A DNA stretch of 64,000 nucleotides from Microthyrium microscopicum (lineage: Eukaryota; Ascomycota; Dothideomycetes; Microthyriales; Microthyriaceae): assembly GCA_010405405.1 (NCBI GenBank), contig MU004231.1:3832884-3896883 (forward strand). Reading direction: 5' to 3'. Under the pieces are notes generated by a model that ran no database searches, was not told the origin of the DNA, and saw nothing but the letters and a program-made list of their open reading frames with translations. Made by a program: the position numbers and the translations under genes. Shown in pieces: positions 20,987 to 30,763 of this stretch. Every line of letters begins with the position of its first letter. The first letter of the stretch is position 1.

Positions 20987-22227
20987 GTCCTGCAGAAAGG
21001 GATGTTGAGAGTGAATATCAGCGATATTATGCAGACAGTTAGGTTGGAAGCGACGATTTTATAGATGCAATCGAAGGCGGCATTAGTGATGTTTAGTGGA
21101 TAGCTATATCGGGGCCCATCCTTGTCGGATTGATTCCTCGGCAGTTGTCGCTCACTCACTCATTCAGCCTCACATTTATTTAAGCTGCTGTACCATCTAG
21201 TGTTTTTCTCTAATTCTGAATGTCGTATCCATCTAGATGCCTGAACTCTGTAGTATATAGATTTGACGCATCTGCTGGAGAATGTAATGAGGGCTTAGCA
21301 CAGGATTAGTCAACCAGCAGAACTTCTATGTACCTCAAATTAGGTATATGCTGTTACCGTATTCTCTACTTCATGCTACTTCCAGTCTCATATGAAAACA
21401 TATCAATGCCTTTCGGTGGCCACGCAGCCTGTTCACTAAACTGACTTGATTGATGCTTGTTAGGCTAGAGATGTGAGTTAGATGTGTAACTCTGCGTTGA
21501 GTATCGACAGTGTGCGGCCTCCATGGTTCAAACATTCATCACATTAAGGGATTTGGCATGAAAAAGCTTTGCACTCGATGGCAAACACATCGCACTGGGT
21601 GGGAAACACCGCACTCGGTAGGAAACATCGCACTCGGTAGGAAACATCGCACTCGGTAGGAAACATCGCACTCGGTGGAAAACATCGCACTCGGTGGGAA
21701 ACATCGCACTCGGTGGGAAATATCGCACTCGATGGGAAATATCGCACTCGATGGGAAATATCGCACTTGATATTATTTTATAAGTTTCTGCTATACCTAT
21801 AAGTTGAACTTGTCGCAACCAGAAACAATGAATACCAGTGTTCCAGTTGTCACAAACATGAGCGGACGACTGCAGCTGCTGTCTTCTGTAAAGTTGGGCC
21901 TTAGAAAGTCCGTTGTCAGTGCACGCGAAACAGGTCTACAGCGCATGACAACTCTAGTGGAGGCTGGTATCTCTTTCTGTGGAACATTTAGTTGATGAAG
22001 TTTTTCATGGTCTTGTATACTTTCTTTCTATGCTTGTGAATGTAACTATTATTTTCAGGTAAACATGCAGGTCAAATGATCAGTTGGGTAAATTCGACCA
22101 TTAACGCGAGTTGGGAAAAGTTTCTATGATCATTATCCCTAAACTCAGAATTTGATCGATTACATTGGGAAACGATGCTTTTAAAAGTGATTTGGAGTGT
22201 CTAGCTTTCTGTGTCTTCTTTTTGTGT
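20987..22227. other. intergenic region holding a 19-bp minisatellite
   Basis: Outside the tandem repeat at 21571-21770 I see no gene. A short plus-strand frame at 21804-21995 has no motif. The left end is the upstream region of the enol-lactonase fusion gene. Confidence 0.5.
21571..21770. repeat. minisatellite, 19-bp unit, about 10 copies
   Basis: The consensus unit is GCACTCGGTGGGAAACATC. About ten full copies run head to tail, with an extra 2 nt in the first unit and a decayed last unit (gcacttgat). Variation between units is concentrated at a few positions (GG/AG/GA at bases 8-11, CATC/TATC at the end). Because 19 is not divisible by three and the unit has no stop on the minus strand in any register, all three minus frames are open through the array. 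Confidence 0.9.
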
Positions 22228-23454
22228 TCAGTCGTACCACACAGCATTCATTCCAAATCCAGGCTCCTTCACGTCACAATGAGCCACTCGAGCTAACCAT
22301 TCACCATCCCATCGATAGATTTCAAGCCAGCCTTGTTCATCATCAGTGAGAGCTAACCATTCATCACTCCAGTCGCAAGGAACAATTGCATTGCTATGAC
22401 CACCGCTTGTAGGCGTTGGACTTAGACACATTTGTCTTTGGATTGATCCATCAGCATTGAGTGCAAAGGCAGATATGTAGCCTGTAACAGCTGAACTATT
22501 GGATCTTGCTGTAGCGAAAAGGTATTTACCACTATGCGATATTGCTACCACATCAGCTCGATACATTTTGGGGTTGCGTTCAAATAGTACTGACAGGTTA
22601 GATTGATCGAGCGTTGTGGTTGGAAATCTTACTCTTAGGTACTAGTGGATATGATTTACCAGTGTATTCAGGCATATGAGTGTCTTTGGAGATCTTGTAG
22701 ACCCCTAGGGTGTTACCAGCTTCCATAAGAGCGTAGAGAAAATCTCCACTTGGATGCATTTCTACCCATCGAGGAGCATCGTGGTGTTTAGGGGCATCTT
22801 CGCTACCAACGAGGGTTAAAAGACCTGTTTCTGGATCTTTTTGATGACACCAGATCTTGTTTGCCCACATGTCTGCTGAATACAAGTACGACTCTGAGGG
22901 ATCGAAAACCATTCCATGGATAGCGGTTTCTGGTGAATATTCGTAGTTCTGGACGCTTTCTTGAAGGCCACCTGATTTATCTACTGAGAAAACATTGCCA
23001 TATCCAGCATAGTCGTAGAAAGGATTTCCATAGACGTTGAAAGGAGGTTTTTGGGCGGCAAGTACAAAGATTGCTCTGGTTTTAGTTGATGCGTCATTTG
23101 CTCGAGCTGAGTATAATCAGGATTTGGAACTTTATATTGCTTTGAAGAACATACCATCCCCTCCCATGGAATGAGATGAATGATGTTTAATGGAAGTTGG
23201 GCTTTGGACAGTAAAGCTATTCCATTTCTTCATTGCAGCTCCATATAATGTTGTTTTTTCATGCTGAGAATGATTAGAATGTTATGCAACACTTGTCGTG
23301 AATAGCTTACATTCAAGGTCATCCATGATATGGGTTCAGCCTCAGGTATTGCTGTACGAGCAATAAGCTTCAAATCGAAAGATTCATCATCAAATTCGAA
23401 GCTAAAAATAGCCCCTGGTGGAGTCCAGGTTCCAACAAACAAGTGATGCTTCAT
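22228..23454 (-). CDS. cis,cis-muconate cyclase, lactonase beta-propeller family
   Basis: Four exons (23311-23454, 23155-23263, 22633-23106, 22228-22589) give 362 residues, all in phase. The N-terminus MKHHLFVGTWTPPGAIFSF is typical of the fungal (Neurospora-type) 3-carboxy-cis,cis-muconate lactonizing enzymes, which are seven-bladed beta-propellers unrelated to the bacterial cycloisomerases. Propeller-like segments include IHGMVFDPSESYLYSADMWA, PRWVEMHPSGDFLYALMEAG and ADVVAISHSGKYLFATARS. The reaction closes (carboxy)muconate to a muconolactone in the beta-ketoadipate pathway. An upstream in-frame ATG at 23496 exists, but the start at MKHHLFVG matches the family. It is transcribed divergently from the ring-cleavage dioxygenase at 24022. 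Whether it prefers muconate or 3-carboxymuconate cannot be read here; the dioxygenase points to muconate. Confidence 0.85.
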
Positions 23455-24021
23455 GGTGGTGATTGATAGATTGTAGAGACAGTTACAGACATCCAATAGT
23501 GAATATTATCCATCGCATATATTCTTACCCGGGCAGAGAGGCAGCATGGATATCTAGCCAGTTAGCTTGCAGGTGGGAGCCAGTAAAAGTCCCGGCCGGA
23601 CTGCCGCGGTCGTTTGATATACTGGCTCAGACCAGGATGATAGTTCGGAAAGCTTCAGAGCTATCGGATACCATCGGCACCTGTTGAGGGGTTGATTCAT
23701 TTCTTCTTGAATGCTATTGATCAATTTTGTGATTGGGGTTTTCTGTGTCGTATCCGAATTGCGCAAGATGGAGGTGTTGGTGGCCAACAGAGCTACCTAT
23801 TAGATCCGACTAGCCGACCTAATTGCCGTCAGTATAAAAATGGTTTACACAACGGCAAATGTCGCCAGTAATCGTGTACGGATATAAACTGCGAGCGCGC
23901 TACTAACTGCAGTTGATTCATCCACAGCCTTCCAAATCAGTTCAATCCGTCTTTGATCTATCTTTTAACCTGTAAACTTCACCTCTTCCAGTTACCAGCA
24001 CAGTAAGCTCGAGTCTACACA
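23455..24021. promoter_or_regulatory. shared divergent promoter of the cyclase and dioxygenase genes
   Basis: These 567 bp separate the starts of two functionally linked, divergently read genes, so both promoters must lie here. A CG-rich patch near 23591-23612 contains CGG-ACTG-CCG and further CGG/CCG triplets, which resemble binding sites of Zn2Cys6 activators. A TATAAAAA lies at 23833-23840. Function is inferred only from position and motif. Confidence 0.5.
23833..23840 (+). promoter_or_regulatory. possible TATA box of the dioxygenase gene
   Basis: TATAAAAA lies 182 nt before the start codon at 24022, a plausible distance if the leader is about 100-150 nt. There is no direct evidence of use. 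Confidence 0.3.
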
Positions 24022-25039
24022 ATGGCAGAACACAGATTTGATCCCAACTTCACCCAAAATGTCATCAATGCCATTGGCCCAAAGGCGACACCACGAACTC
24101 GTGAGGTGTTCACGGCGCTCTTCAAGCATGTTCATGACTTTGCGCGAGAGGTGGAACTTACTATGGACGAGTGGCAACAGGGAATGCAGTTCCTTGATGA
24201 AGTAGGACACATCTACTTTACTTCCAACAAGACAAGACATGAGATGCATCGAATTTCGGACGTCATTGGACTAGAAAGGTGAATGGCAAAGCATCGCATA
24301 ACTTTGAAGTCGAAACTGACGTATAGCAGCCTAGTCGATGAAATCGCGCATACACATGCCTCAGAATCCGGAGCAGCACCAACAAGTAGTTCGATTCTAG
24401 GACCTTTCTGGTCACCAAACGCTCCATTCAGAGAACTTGGTGATAGTGTGATACAAGACTCTCACAAAGGGCAAGTATCTTATCTATATGGAAAAGTTAC
24501 CGACATGGAAACTGGAGAGCCTATAGCCAACGCTATCGTGGATATGTGGCAAGCTTCTTCTAATGGAAAGTACGATTTCCAGGATCCTGATAACCAGAGC
24601 CCAAACAACTTGCGAGGAAAGTTTCGAACCAATGCCGAGGGAAACTATTACTATTATGGACTCAAACCAACCGCCTATTCACTTCCAACAGACGGTAAGC
24701 CAGTGAAACCTTTCTGACATCCAGCATCAATGTCTGACGTACGATATAGGTCCATCATGGCAGATGTTGCAAGCACTCGATCGTCATCCAATGCGTCCCG
24801 CCCATATTCATATGACCGTCTCCGCCGATGGCTATCGCGCAGTAACTACACAAATCTACCCCAAAGACGATCCATGGTTAGAAACAGACACTGTGTTTGC
24901 TGTGAAGGATGATCTTGTCCGAGATTTCGTCGCTCGCGAAGGTGACGCAAAGGCACAAATACAAATGTACATGGACTTTAAGCTTGCACCAGCTCCAACA
25001 AATGGAGTAAACGGTCAGAATGGAGCAAACGGCCACTAG
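24022..25039 (+). CDS. intradiol ring-cleavage dioxygenase (catechol/hydroxyquinol 1,2-type)
   Basis: Three exons (24022-24278, 24330-24694, 24750-25039) give 303 residues. Residues 1-100 match the N-terminal helical dimerisation domain of catechol 1,2-dioxygenases. The catalytic core has [28 protein letters not shown] and [14 protein letters not shown]. The Fe(III) ligands are visible as Tyr167 (NGKYDFQ), Tyr202 (PTAYSLP), His226 and His228 (PAHIHM); their spacing (35, 24, 2) fits the known enzymes. It opens the ring of catechol or hydroxyquinol between the two hydroxyls, giving muconate or maleylacetate. The adjacent cyclase and enol-lactonase are needed only on the muconate route, so catechol is the likelier substrate (inference). 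The C-terminus ends in a low-complexity Asn/Gly tail. Confidence 0.92.
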
Positions 25040-25199
25040 ATACGGACGAAGAGTCATGAAAGAATATTTCATTGTAATTTCTTAGCCAAACAAGCATTAG
25101 GTTTAGAGACGCGAGTACTCCCAGTGCTACACGTGCTAATATGTCGATATAGACGACTCTGAAAGCAAACACTACGTACGATAAAGAAGAAATTAGCCA

Positions 25200-28100
25200 T
25201 TAACCTCCCATGTAAAACCCATTCTCGTCATATAAGCTCGCGGGAGTTGCCTGAGTACTTGGAGGTATTACTTTCACCGTCATTGGTGTCAGCGCTTTGG
25301 ATGCTTTGCTGTTGCCAGGTTCCACCAGCTTTGCTTTGACGGGCGTTAGCCTTTTTGCTTCATCAGTGAAACCCCAGAAGCCCTCCCCGTCTTCCCAGAC
25401 TGAGAAATCACTCGGCTTCTTTGCTGTTGACTGTGTATTGATGGAGCTCGAGTGTACTTTTCCATCCAAGCCGTTTCCAGTCGTCTTGAGATCACTCAAG
25501 TCTCCTGTTGTTTCATCTAGCTCTTTTACACCTTGTAAGAAGTCACCACCCAGAGAGGAATGCATCTCCAAGTCAGTCATATCTCGATTGTCAGCAAGCA
25601 TTAGATCAATCTCCGACTGATAGTCCATAGTGCCTCCGAAAATATGTGCGCTTGTGAGACTATCCCAGCTCTCACAACGATTGCTATTCATTGGCACTGG
25701 ACTCCCATTTCGGTCTGTCATGTGTAAATATCGCCTTGCAGCTTGTAATTCGGGCCTTTGAGAATCTCTTCTAGCTGAGCTGTTCATTCGGCGAAGAAGA
25801 GCCACTGAATCTCGGACTGGAGATGGCTCTTGTGCAAGAATTTCCTTAACACCAGACGCCAAAGAGAACTCGTTAGCTGGTGTCGAAGGGGCCATTTGAT
25901 CACTCGATCTATGGTTTTCTGCACGGTTATTGAAAACATGTGGATCTGAGCTTTGTGATCGAGTTGGTGGATAGAGAGTTGCTGGAGACTCGCCCTGACG
26001 CGAGCTAGAATGCGATTGCCCTGGATTTGATGCTTTCAGAGCGTTAGATGGTGCTCTTTGACAATCTGAAAAGTCCAATATCATCTCCCCCGTCTGCAAT
26101 GTACGCAAAGTCACATCAACCTGCTCGTCCTTGGCCTGCTCCGTAGCTTTTGAATCTTTTGCCCCAGCGTTATCAGCTGTCCGAACTGTTTGTTTTCTTG
26201 GCGAGATTGGCCGAGCTAGTATTTGGAATTCAGGCGGGATAGATGTTCTGTCGGACGTGTCGGTCACAGGGGCGGTGAATGAGAAAGCAGTCCCTGCGCT
26301 TTGTAGTGTAAATGTCGAAATAGATACACCTAGGGACTCAAGGCCTGGACTGGATGTCGAATTTGATACATAAGACGTTGCCGGTTCTGGTGCAAGTCCA
26401 AGCTCTCTAGAAGACAAATCTTGAAGATAGTTGACCAGACCTATATCTCCAGAGCTTGATGTCAAGGACGCGCGCAGTGAGGTTGGCCTGGTTGAAATTT
26501 CGGGAGCAAATGTAGATATACTAGGAGGCCTAGGAAGCGACCTGGGTCTCAGTCGGGAAACTCCTGTCGAGCTGCGTTTGCTCATTATTGTCGTTGACTG
26601 TGAGTCTTCTTCAAGTATATCGGCCATAGAAGGTGTAGGTGAGCGTGCTCGATTGATTATCGTCGGTGGTACTGATATACGCACACAATTCTGTCTTCGA
26701 TGACCCCGTCGAGAGTTCGGGCTTCCTTTGATCGCTGATGGTTTAGATGGTCGCGGTGACGGATCCCATTGAAATGGATTTCCATTACTACTTCGAGTTG
26801 ATGAGAGTCGATGAGAATCTGGAGATCGTCTGCCACTGCCACTTGGATATTGCTTTGGAGACGAATCATTGCTCATGTATGAGGCCGGTCGCTTTTTAGG
26901 GGAACCCTGAGGAGTCGACCAAGTTTCTTCCCGCCTGTCAAGCACAGACTTTGGCCATCGCTGTTGGCTATTTCTCTGTTGTGAGTGAGAAGATTGATGC
27001 TGTTCATTGCTAGTATCCGATGATTCTGGAACACCAATGAAGCTATATCGGCCTTCGAAACTATGAATTGATGGCATTGAGCTCAATGATTTATGATCGG
27101 TCCATGAAATAGAGTGATTGTGTAGGCTCTTGGTTTTGCGAAGAGGTCGTGAACTCAAGATAAGTGAATTCTTATACTCTCGATTTGCTCCGTTTCGAAG
27201 CCTCAAACTGGCAGATCTGGTGACCCTTGGGCTGCCAATTAAAACCGAGCTACCAACAGAGTCGATGCTCGACACGGATTGACGAGATGATGAGGTGGGT
27301 AGAGCCCAGCTTTTTGGACGTGGCGCAGCGGATATTCTCTTCACTGCTAATGGAAGCGGAGGGACAGGATCTTCAGGCGCATTGCCCGGATTTTGGCTGC
27401 CAAGACTGATGGATCTTGAATGAAGAAGTGGTCGTATTGAATCTCTTGATCGTGTGTTCTTTTCGAGGCTTGCTGAAGCACCAGCTACAGTCTGTGCTCT
27501 ATTTTTTCTCACAACTAATGGGCTCGGATTCGGTATGCCACCAACAGAGCTGAAGAGAGGTCGAGGACACAGACTGTTCTCGGTAGTCTGAAAAATATCT
27601 AATGGGAACTTTGGTAGCTCATTAGAATGAAAAGAGTGTGTGTTCGTATCTTTGTTATAATTCGCTAGTTGATACGATTCTCGAATAGAAGAAGGCGGTG
27701 ATGGTGAAGACGACAGACCCATTATTCCACTGGGGCTTTCCAAAACTGCCGACAGGTGGCGTGAAGCCACGATACCAGAAGAGGACTGATTGTTCGCCAT
27801 AGTTTTCCGAGCCGTCGTAAGGCTTCCCGGCCGTTTTGGCCAAGTGTGGATAGTTGGATTTATGGTGCCCATACTCATGGTTGGATTTGCGATGCTATCG
27901 GTAGATGATATTTGAGTCCAGTCTGTCTTGCCTAGCTTTCCAACTTGATATTTCCGAAGAACTCTCGGGCGCCCTGAGCGCGTTTTGTTGTCTTCAACGA
28001 ATCCATTTGTTAGACTTATGCCTTGGCTTTCAAGGTCTCGAAGGAGATGCCGATGATTTGTAATAAGACGAACAAGAAGATAACCCAAAGCGCAGAAGGC

Positions 28101-28304
28101 ACCAAGAATTACGGCGGCGGTCACGGATAGTGTGGCGATAGTTCCGGTGCTTAGACTTTGCGACATGGTGGAGTCTGCTGGCGTCCGTAATATATCCAAA
28201 AAGGCTCCTCCTGACGGGAATGGCGAAAATAGACCGAATGTTTCTCGATGGTTGTGAAAGTTTGGAGTTTCTGATCTTTTCCCTTCATTAGGGTCAATTT
28301 GCAC
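25200..28304 (-). CDS. large Ser-rich disordered protein with one transmembrane helix
   Basis: A single open frame of 1,034 residues. A hydrophobic segment near residues 55-80 (TLSVTAAVILGAFCALGYLL) is the only transmembrane helix. A start at Met47 (MSQSLSTGTI, genomic 28166) would place it near the N-terminus as a signal anchor and may be the real start. The rest is very rich in Ser, Pro, Arg and Asn with many SP and RSxS sites and no globular domain I recognise, so it looks disordered and phosphorylatable. The C-terminal 150 residues (FSVWEDGEGFWGFTDEAKRL, SLYDENGFYMGG) look more conserved. The function is unknown. Its 3' end converges with the dioxygenase gene 160 bp away. Confidence 0.7.
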   Translation of the reverse strand: MQIDPNEGKRSETPNFHNHRETFGLFSPFPSGGAFLDILRTPADSTMSQSLSTGTIATLSVTAAVILGAFCALGYLLVRLITNHRHLLRDLESQGISLTNGFVEDNKTRSGRPRVLRKYQVGKLGKTDWTQISSTDSIANPTMSMGTINPTIHTWPKRPGSLTTARKTMANNQSSSGIVASRHLSAVLESPSGIMGLSSSPSPPSSIRESYQLANYNKDTNTHSFHSNELPKFPLDIFQTTENSLCPRPLFSSVGGIPNPSPLVVRKNRAQTVAGASASLEKNTRSRDSIRPLLHSRSISLGSQNPGNAPEDPVPPLPLAVKRISAAPRPKSWALPTSSSRQSVSSIDSVGSSVLIGSPRVTRSASLRLRNGANREYKNSLILSSRPLRKTKSLHNHSISWTDHKSLSSMPSIHSFEGRYSFIGVPESSDTSNEQHQSSHSQQRNSQQRWPKSVLDRREETWSTPQGSPKKRPASYMSNDSSPKQYPSGSGRRSPDSHRLSSTRSSNGNPFQWDPSPRPSKPSAIKGSPNSRRGHRRQNCVRISVPPTIINRARSPTPSMADILEEDSQSTTIMSKRSSTGVSRLRPRSLPRPPSISTFAPEISTRPTSLRASLTSSSGDIGLVNYLQDLSSRELGLAPEPATSYVSNSTSSPGLESLGVSISTFTLQSAGTAFSFTAPVTDTSDRTSIPPEFQILARPISPRKQTVRTADNAGAKDSKATEQAKDEQVDVTLRTLQTGEMILDFSDCQRAPSNALKASNPGQSHSSSRQGESPATLYPPTRSQSSDPHVFNNRAENHRSSDQMAPSTPANEFSLASGVKEILAQEPSPVRDSVALLRRMNSSARRDSQRPELQAARRYLHMTDRNGSPVPMNSNRCESWDSLTSAHIFGGTMDYQSEIDLMLADNRDMTDLEMHSSLGGDFLQGVKELDETTGDLSDLKTTGNGLDGKVHSSSINTQSTAKKPSDFSVWEDGEGFWGFTDEAKRLTPVKAKLVEPGNSKASKALTPMTVKVIPPSTQATPASLYDENGFYMGG

Positions 28305-28596
28305 TAGACGCGGCTAAATGTGGCGTGTTTTGATTTTGGTGGTGTTGGTCTGGTATGCTGCTGTTCAAACAAAGGCGAACATGCAAGGAGCAAGACGAAG
28401 GAATGGATACACGTCCATGGCCAGTTTCTTTTCCCCCAAACCTCTTGTTGTACTTGCTTTCATTTTCATTTTCAGTAGACCATGTAGAAGATGTTAGGAA
28501 GTGTAAAATTTGATATTAAAGGGAGCTGTAAAAGGAGAAAGGGTACTATTAGATGGATGCAATGTTTGCTCATTCATCGACACCTAAGCTTCACTG

Positions 28597-29910
28597 TTAT
28601 ACGAAACCGTCAATTTGATCTCGCCTAGAAATCATGGAAGTGACTGGGTGTAATGAATGGTCATCCTTTCCATCGTTGGTCACCGGTTTAGTCAACTCGT
28701 CTCCAAACGGGTGGGTGAAAACAATTTTGTCTTCTACTGGACCAGTCACCGACTGGACAGCGCCATCAGACTTGGATCTTTCAGGTAGATTGACTGTTTC
28801 GTTGTGAGGATCTGACTTGTTTCCGTAGACATTCGTAGACAGACTTGTCTGGCGGTTTATGGACTGTCTTTTCTTCCAGCTGTTTACTCGTAAGAATGAC
28901 AACACTGATGGTCGCTTGCGTTTTTGTGACCCTTCCTCAGACGTTGCTTGATCCTCAGAAGTCCTCGAAGGGATACTCAACTCGCTCTTGCGATGCTGTT
29001 TGCCCATATTTGCCTGAAGCAGGGAGGTTTGTTGGTCTTTGTGTAAAGGATGAAATCTTTCCATTGCTTCTTGATAGCTGTCCTGCCATTGCTTGTTGAG
29101 ATAAGCCAAAGCACCATCAGTAGTGGCTGAAAACTCAGGGTAATCGTCTTGACATGAGTCCTTGATAAGTCGAAGCTTGGAACCGTCGTTAGCGGCTTTG
29201 TTGCGATCAAAAACCGGATGCCATCCCATCGCCTTGATGTCGTACTGAACGGCACGATTGATCCGATCGTTATTATCCATGGCTTCAATCACGTCGTCGA
29301 CACAACCACGGACTTTGTTGATATAGTCCTGAAATTTAACATTGTCCGTGATAATCCAGTGATGGTTCGTTGCGACTTTGGTGTGAGAGCGAACCAGACT
29401 CAAATACTGCTCTCTGAAAGCTTCTAATCTTGTCGAATCAAGCGCTGGCTCCGGACTATTGATAATTTTCTTTGAAGGACTGAGTCCATAGGTATGAGAG
29501 AGAGATTCTTTGTCCAGACTTGAAGGACCATGGGTGATTTGCTTTAGTGCTGTCTCGATCCGAATTCGATTGGTTTCATCGTCAATGCGCGAGTCTCGGA
29601 AATCATCTTCAGCGCAGATGCCAACAAATTGACCCCATGCAAGAAGTCTAGCTTGTTGTATGCCCAGTTTGGTAAGTAATAGCTTTTGAGGTCGATCCCA
29701 CTCTTTTTTGCCTTGGTGAAACGTGCCAAAGGACTCGATGCAATCTCCAAATAGGTGTGCCATCTGAAGAGCATTGTTGCTCTTGTTGTTGGGCGTTTCT
29801 TTCATTGTTAAATAAGAAGGAAGGGGCAAAAGGTTAACGAAAATTTGCAGGGTGGAGACTGGCAAGAAAAAAGCCGTAGTATTAGTACCTGCTACAAGCT
29901 TCCGGTCCAC
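28597..29910 (-). CDS. HeLo-domain protein (prion-inhibition/propagation family)
   Basis: An open frame of 437 residues that looks whole. From about residue 50 (MAHLFGDCIESFGTFHQGKK) to about residue 290 it follows the helical HeLo pattern, with KLLLTKLGIQQARLLAWGQF and a later VIEAMDNNDRINRAVQYDIK. HeLo domains, as in HET-S of Podospora, act in fungal allorecognition cell death, often triggered by an amyloid motif or a partner receptor. The C-terminal 150 residues are Ser/Lys-rich with a basic cluster (KRKRPSVLSFLRVNSWKKR), and I see no clear amyloid repeat. The first 49 residues do not match the family, and a 3' splice signal lies just before MAHLF, so the true first exon may lie further upstream. 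No NLR partner gene is in view. Confidence 0.65.
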   Translation of the reverse strand: MDRKLVAGTNTTAFFLPVSTLQIFVNLLPLPSYLTMKETPNNKSNNALQMAHLFGDCIESFGTFHQGKKEWDRPQKLLLTKLGIQQARLLAWGQFVGICAEDDFRDSRIDDETNRIRIETALKQITHGPSSLDKESLSHTYGLSPSKKIINSPEPALDSTRLEAFREQYLSLVRSHTKVATNHHWIITDNVKFQDYINKVRGCVDDVIEAMDNNDRINRAVQYDIKAMGWHPVFDRNKAANDGSKLRLIKDSCQDDYPEFSATTDGALAYLNKQWQDSYQEAMERFHPLHKDQQTSLLQANMGKQHRKSELSIPSRTSEDQATSEEGSQKRKRPSVLSFLRVNSWKKRQSINRQTSLSTNVYGNKSDPHNETVNLPERSKSDGAVQSVTGPVEDKIVFTHPFGDELTKPVTNDGKDDHSLHPVTSMISRRDQIDGFV

Positions 29911-30763
29911 ATTCTTCAGGAGTTGTCTAGATAATGCTTAGGACAAGTTTGGCTTGATTAAAGAGTAGTTTCTTCACCGATGATAGAGGAGCGCTGAGCT
30001 ATTTGTTTTAGTAAATGTCACCTGGCTAATAATACCTTATGGTCTGGTGCGGGGTGCAGCAGCCGTTGATCGTTGATGGGTTTGGTGTGCCTCAACATAA
30101 TGTTGAATCGATCCGAGTACGGATAGTCCCTGGCCGGCGGCCACTGACATCAAATGCTGTATGCATAACTTTGGCCAATCGTAGATTCTGAAAAGCCTTG
30201 CCAAGTCCAATAATGTCATTGCTGTGCTCAAGCTATACCTCGCTATCACCGAGCCAGGTATTTCTAGGCACCGCAAAGTGCATCAATTGGATGAATTGAG
30301 ACAACCTTGAATGATTTCCATATCGGATCCGAATTGGTTCATCGTGCTACTGTAAGCTCTAGAGGTGCCATCGGAAGACAGTAGAAAGGTCAATGATGAG
30401 GAAAGATCTTGATGAGAACACGAAGGGAACCAAGGAGTGGACAGGAGTTGTGGGAGCACAGGAGCAAAGTCAAGCAAAGCAAAAAGCTGGAATTTTCTTG
30501 GCATATATTCTAGTCACGTGAACACGCAGTCATGCAAAGGAAATCATTGGCGTCAGACCCGCTTTGACGCGTTGCTCCACGTCTTGTGGTCTCAGAGAGT
30601 CAGAGCCCAGGTCTCAACTCTTCACAGCTCCACTTTGATATTCCTGCACCATTATACTAGTGCTCTGTCTACATTTAATTGACCTCCAACTTTTGATCCG
30701 ATGGCATGCAAATTGCAGCGCTATAAACACTTGCTGTCTCAACTTCCTGGATAACCCTCACTC
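29911..30763. other. divergent intergenic region with one doubtful small ORF
   Basis: This separates the HeLo gene from the polymerase eta gene. A minus-strand frame at 30037-30219 (from MTLLDLARLFRIYDWPKL) reads plausibly as protein for about 60 residues, but has no recognised motif and no splice partner. The right part should be the promoter of the polymerase gene. Confidence 0.35.

Noticed and set aside
21571-21770. CRISPR-like array
   Set aside because: The 19-bp units are directly adjacent with no unique spacers, and the genome is eukaryotic.
21528-21818. Three overlapping minus-strand frames of 67-96 codons with repeated SAMFPTECDV-like peptides
   Set aside because: They arise from the 19-bp minisatellite, which lacks stops in every register; no gene signal flanks them.
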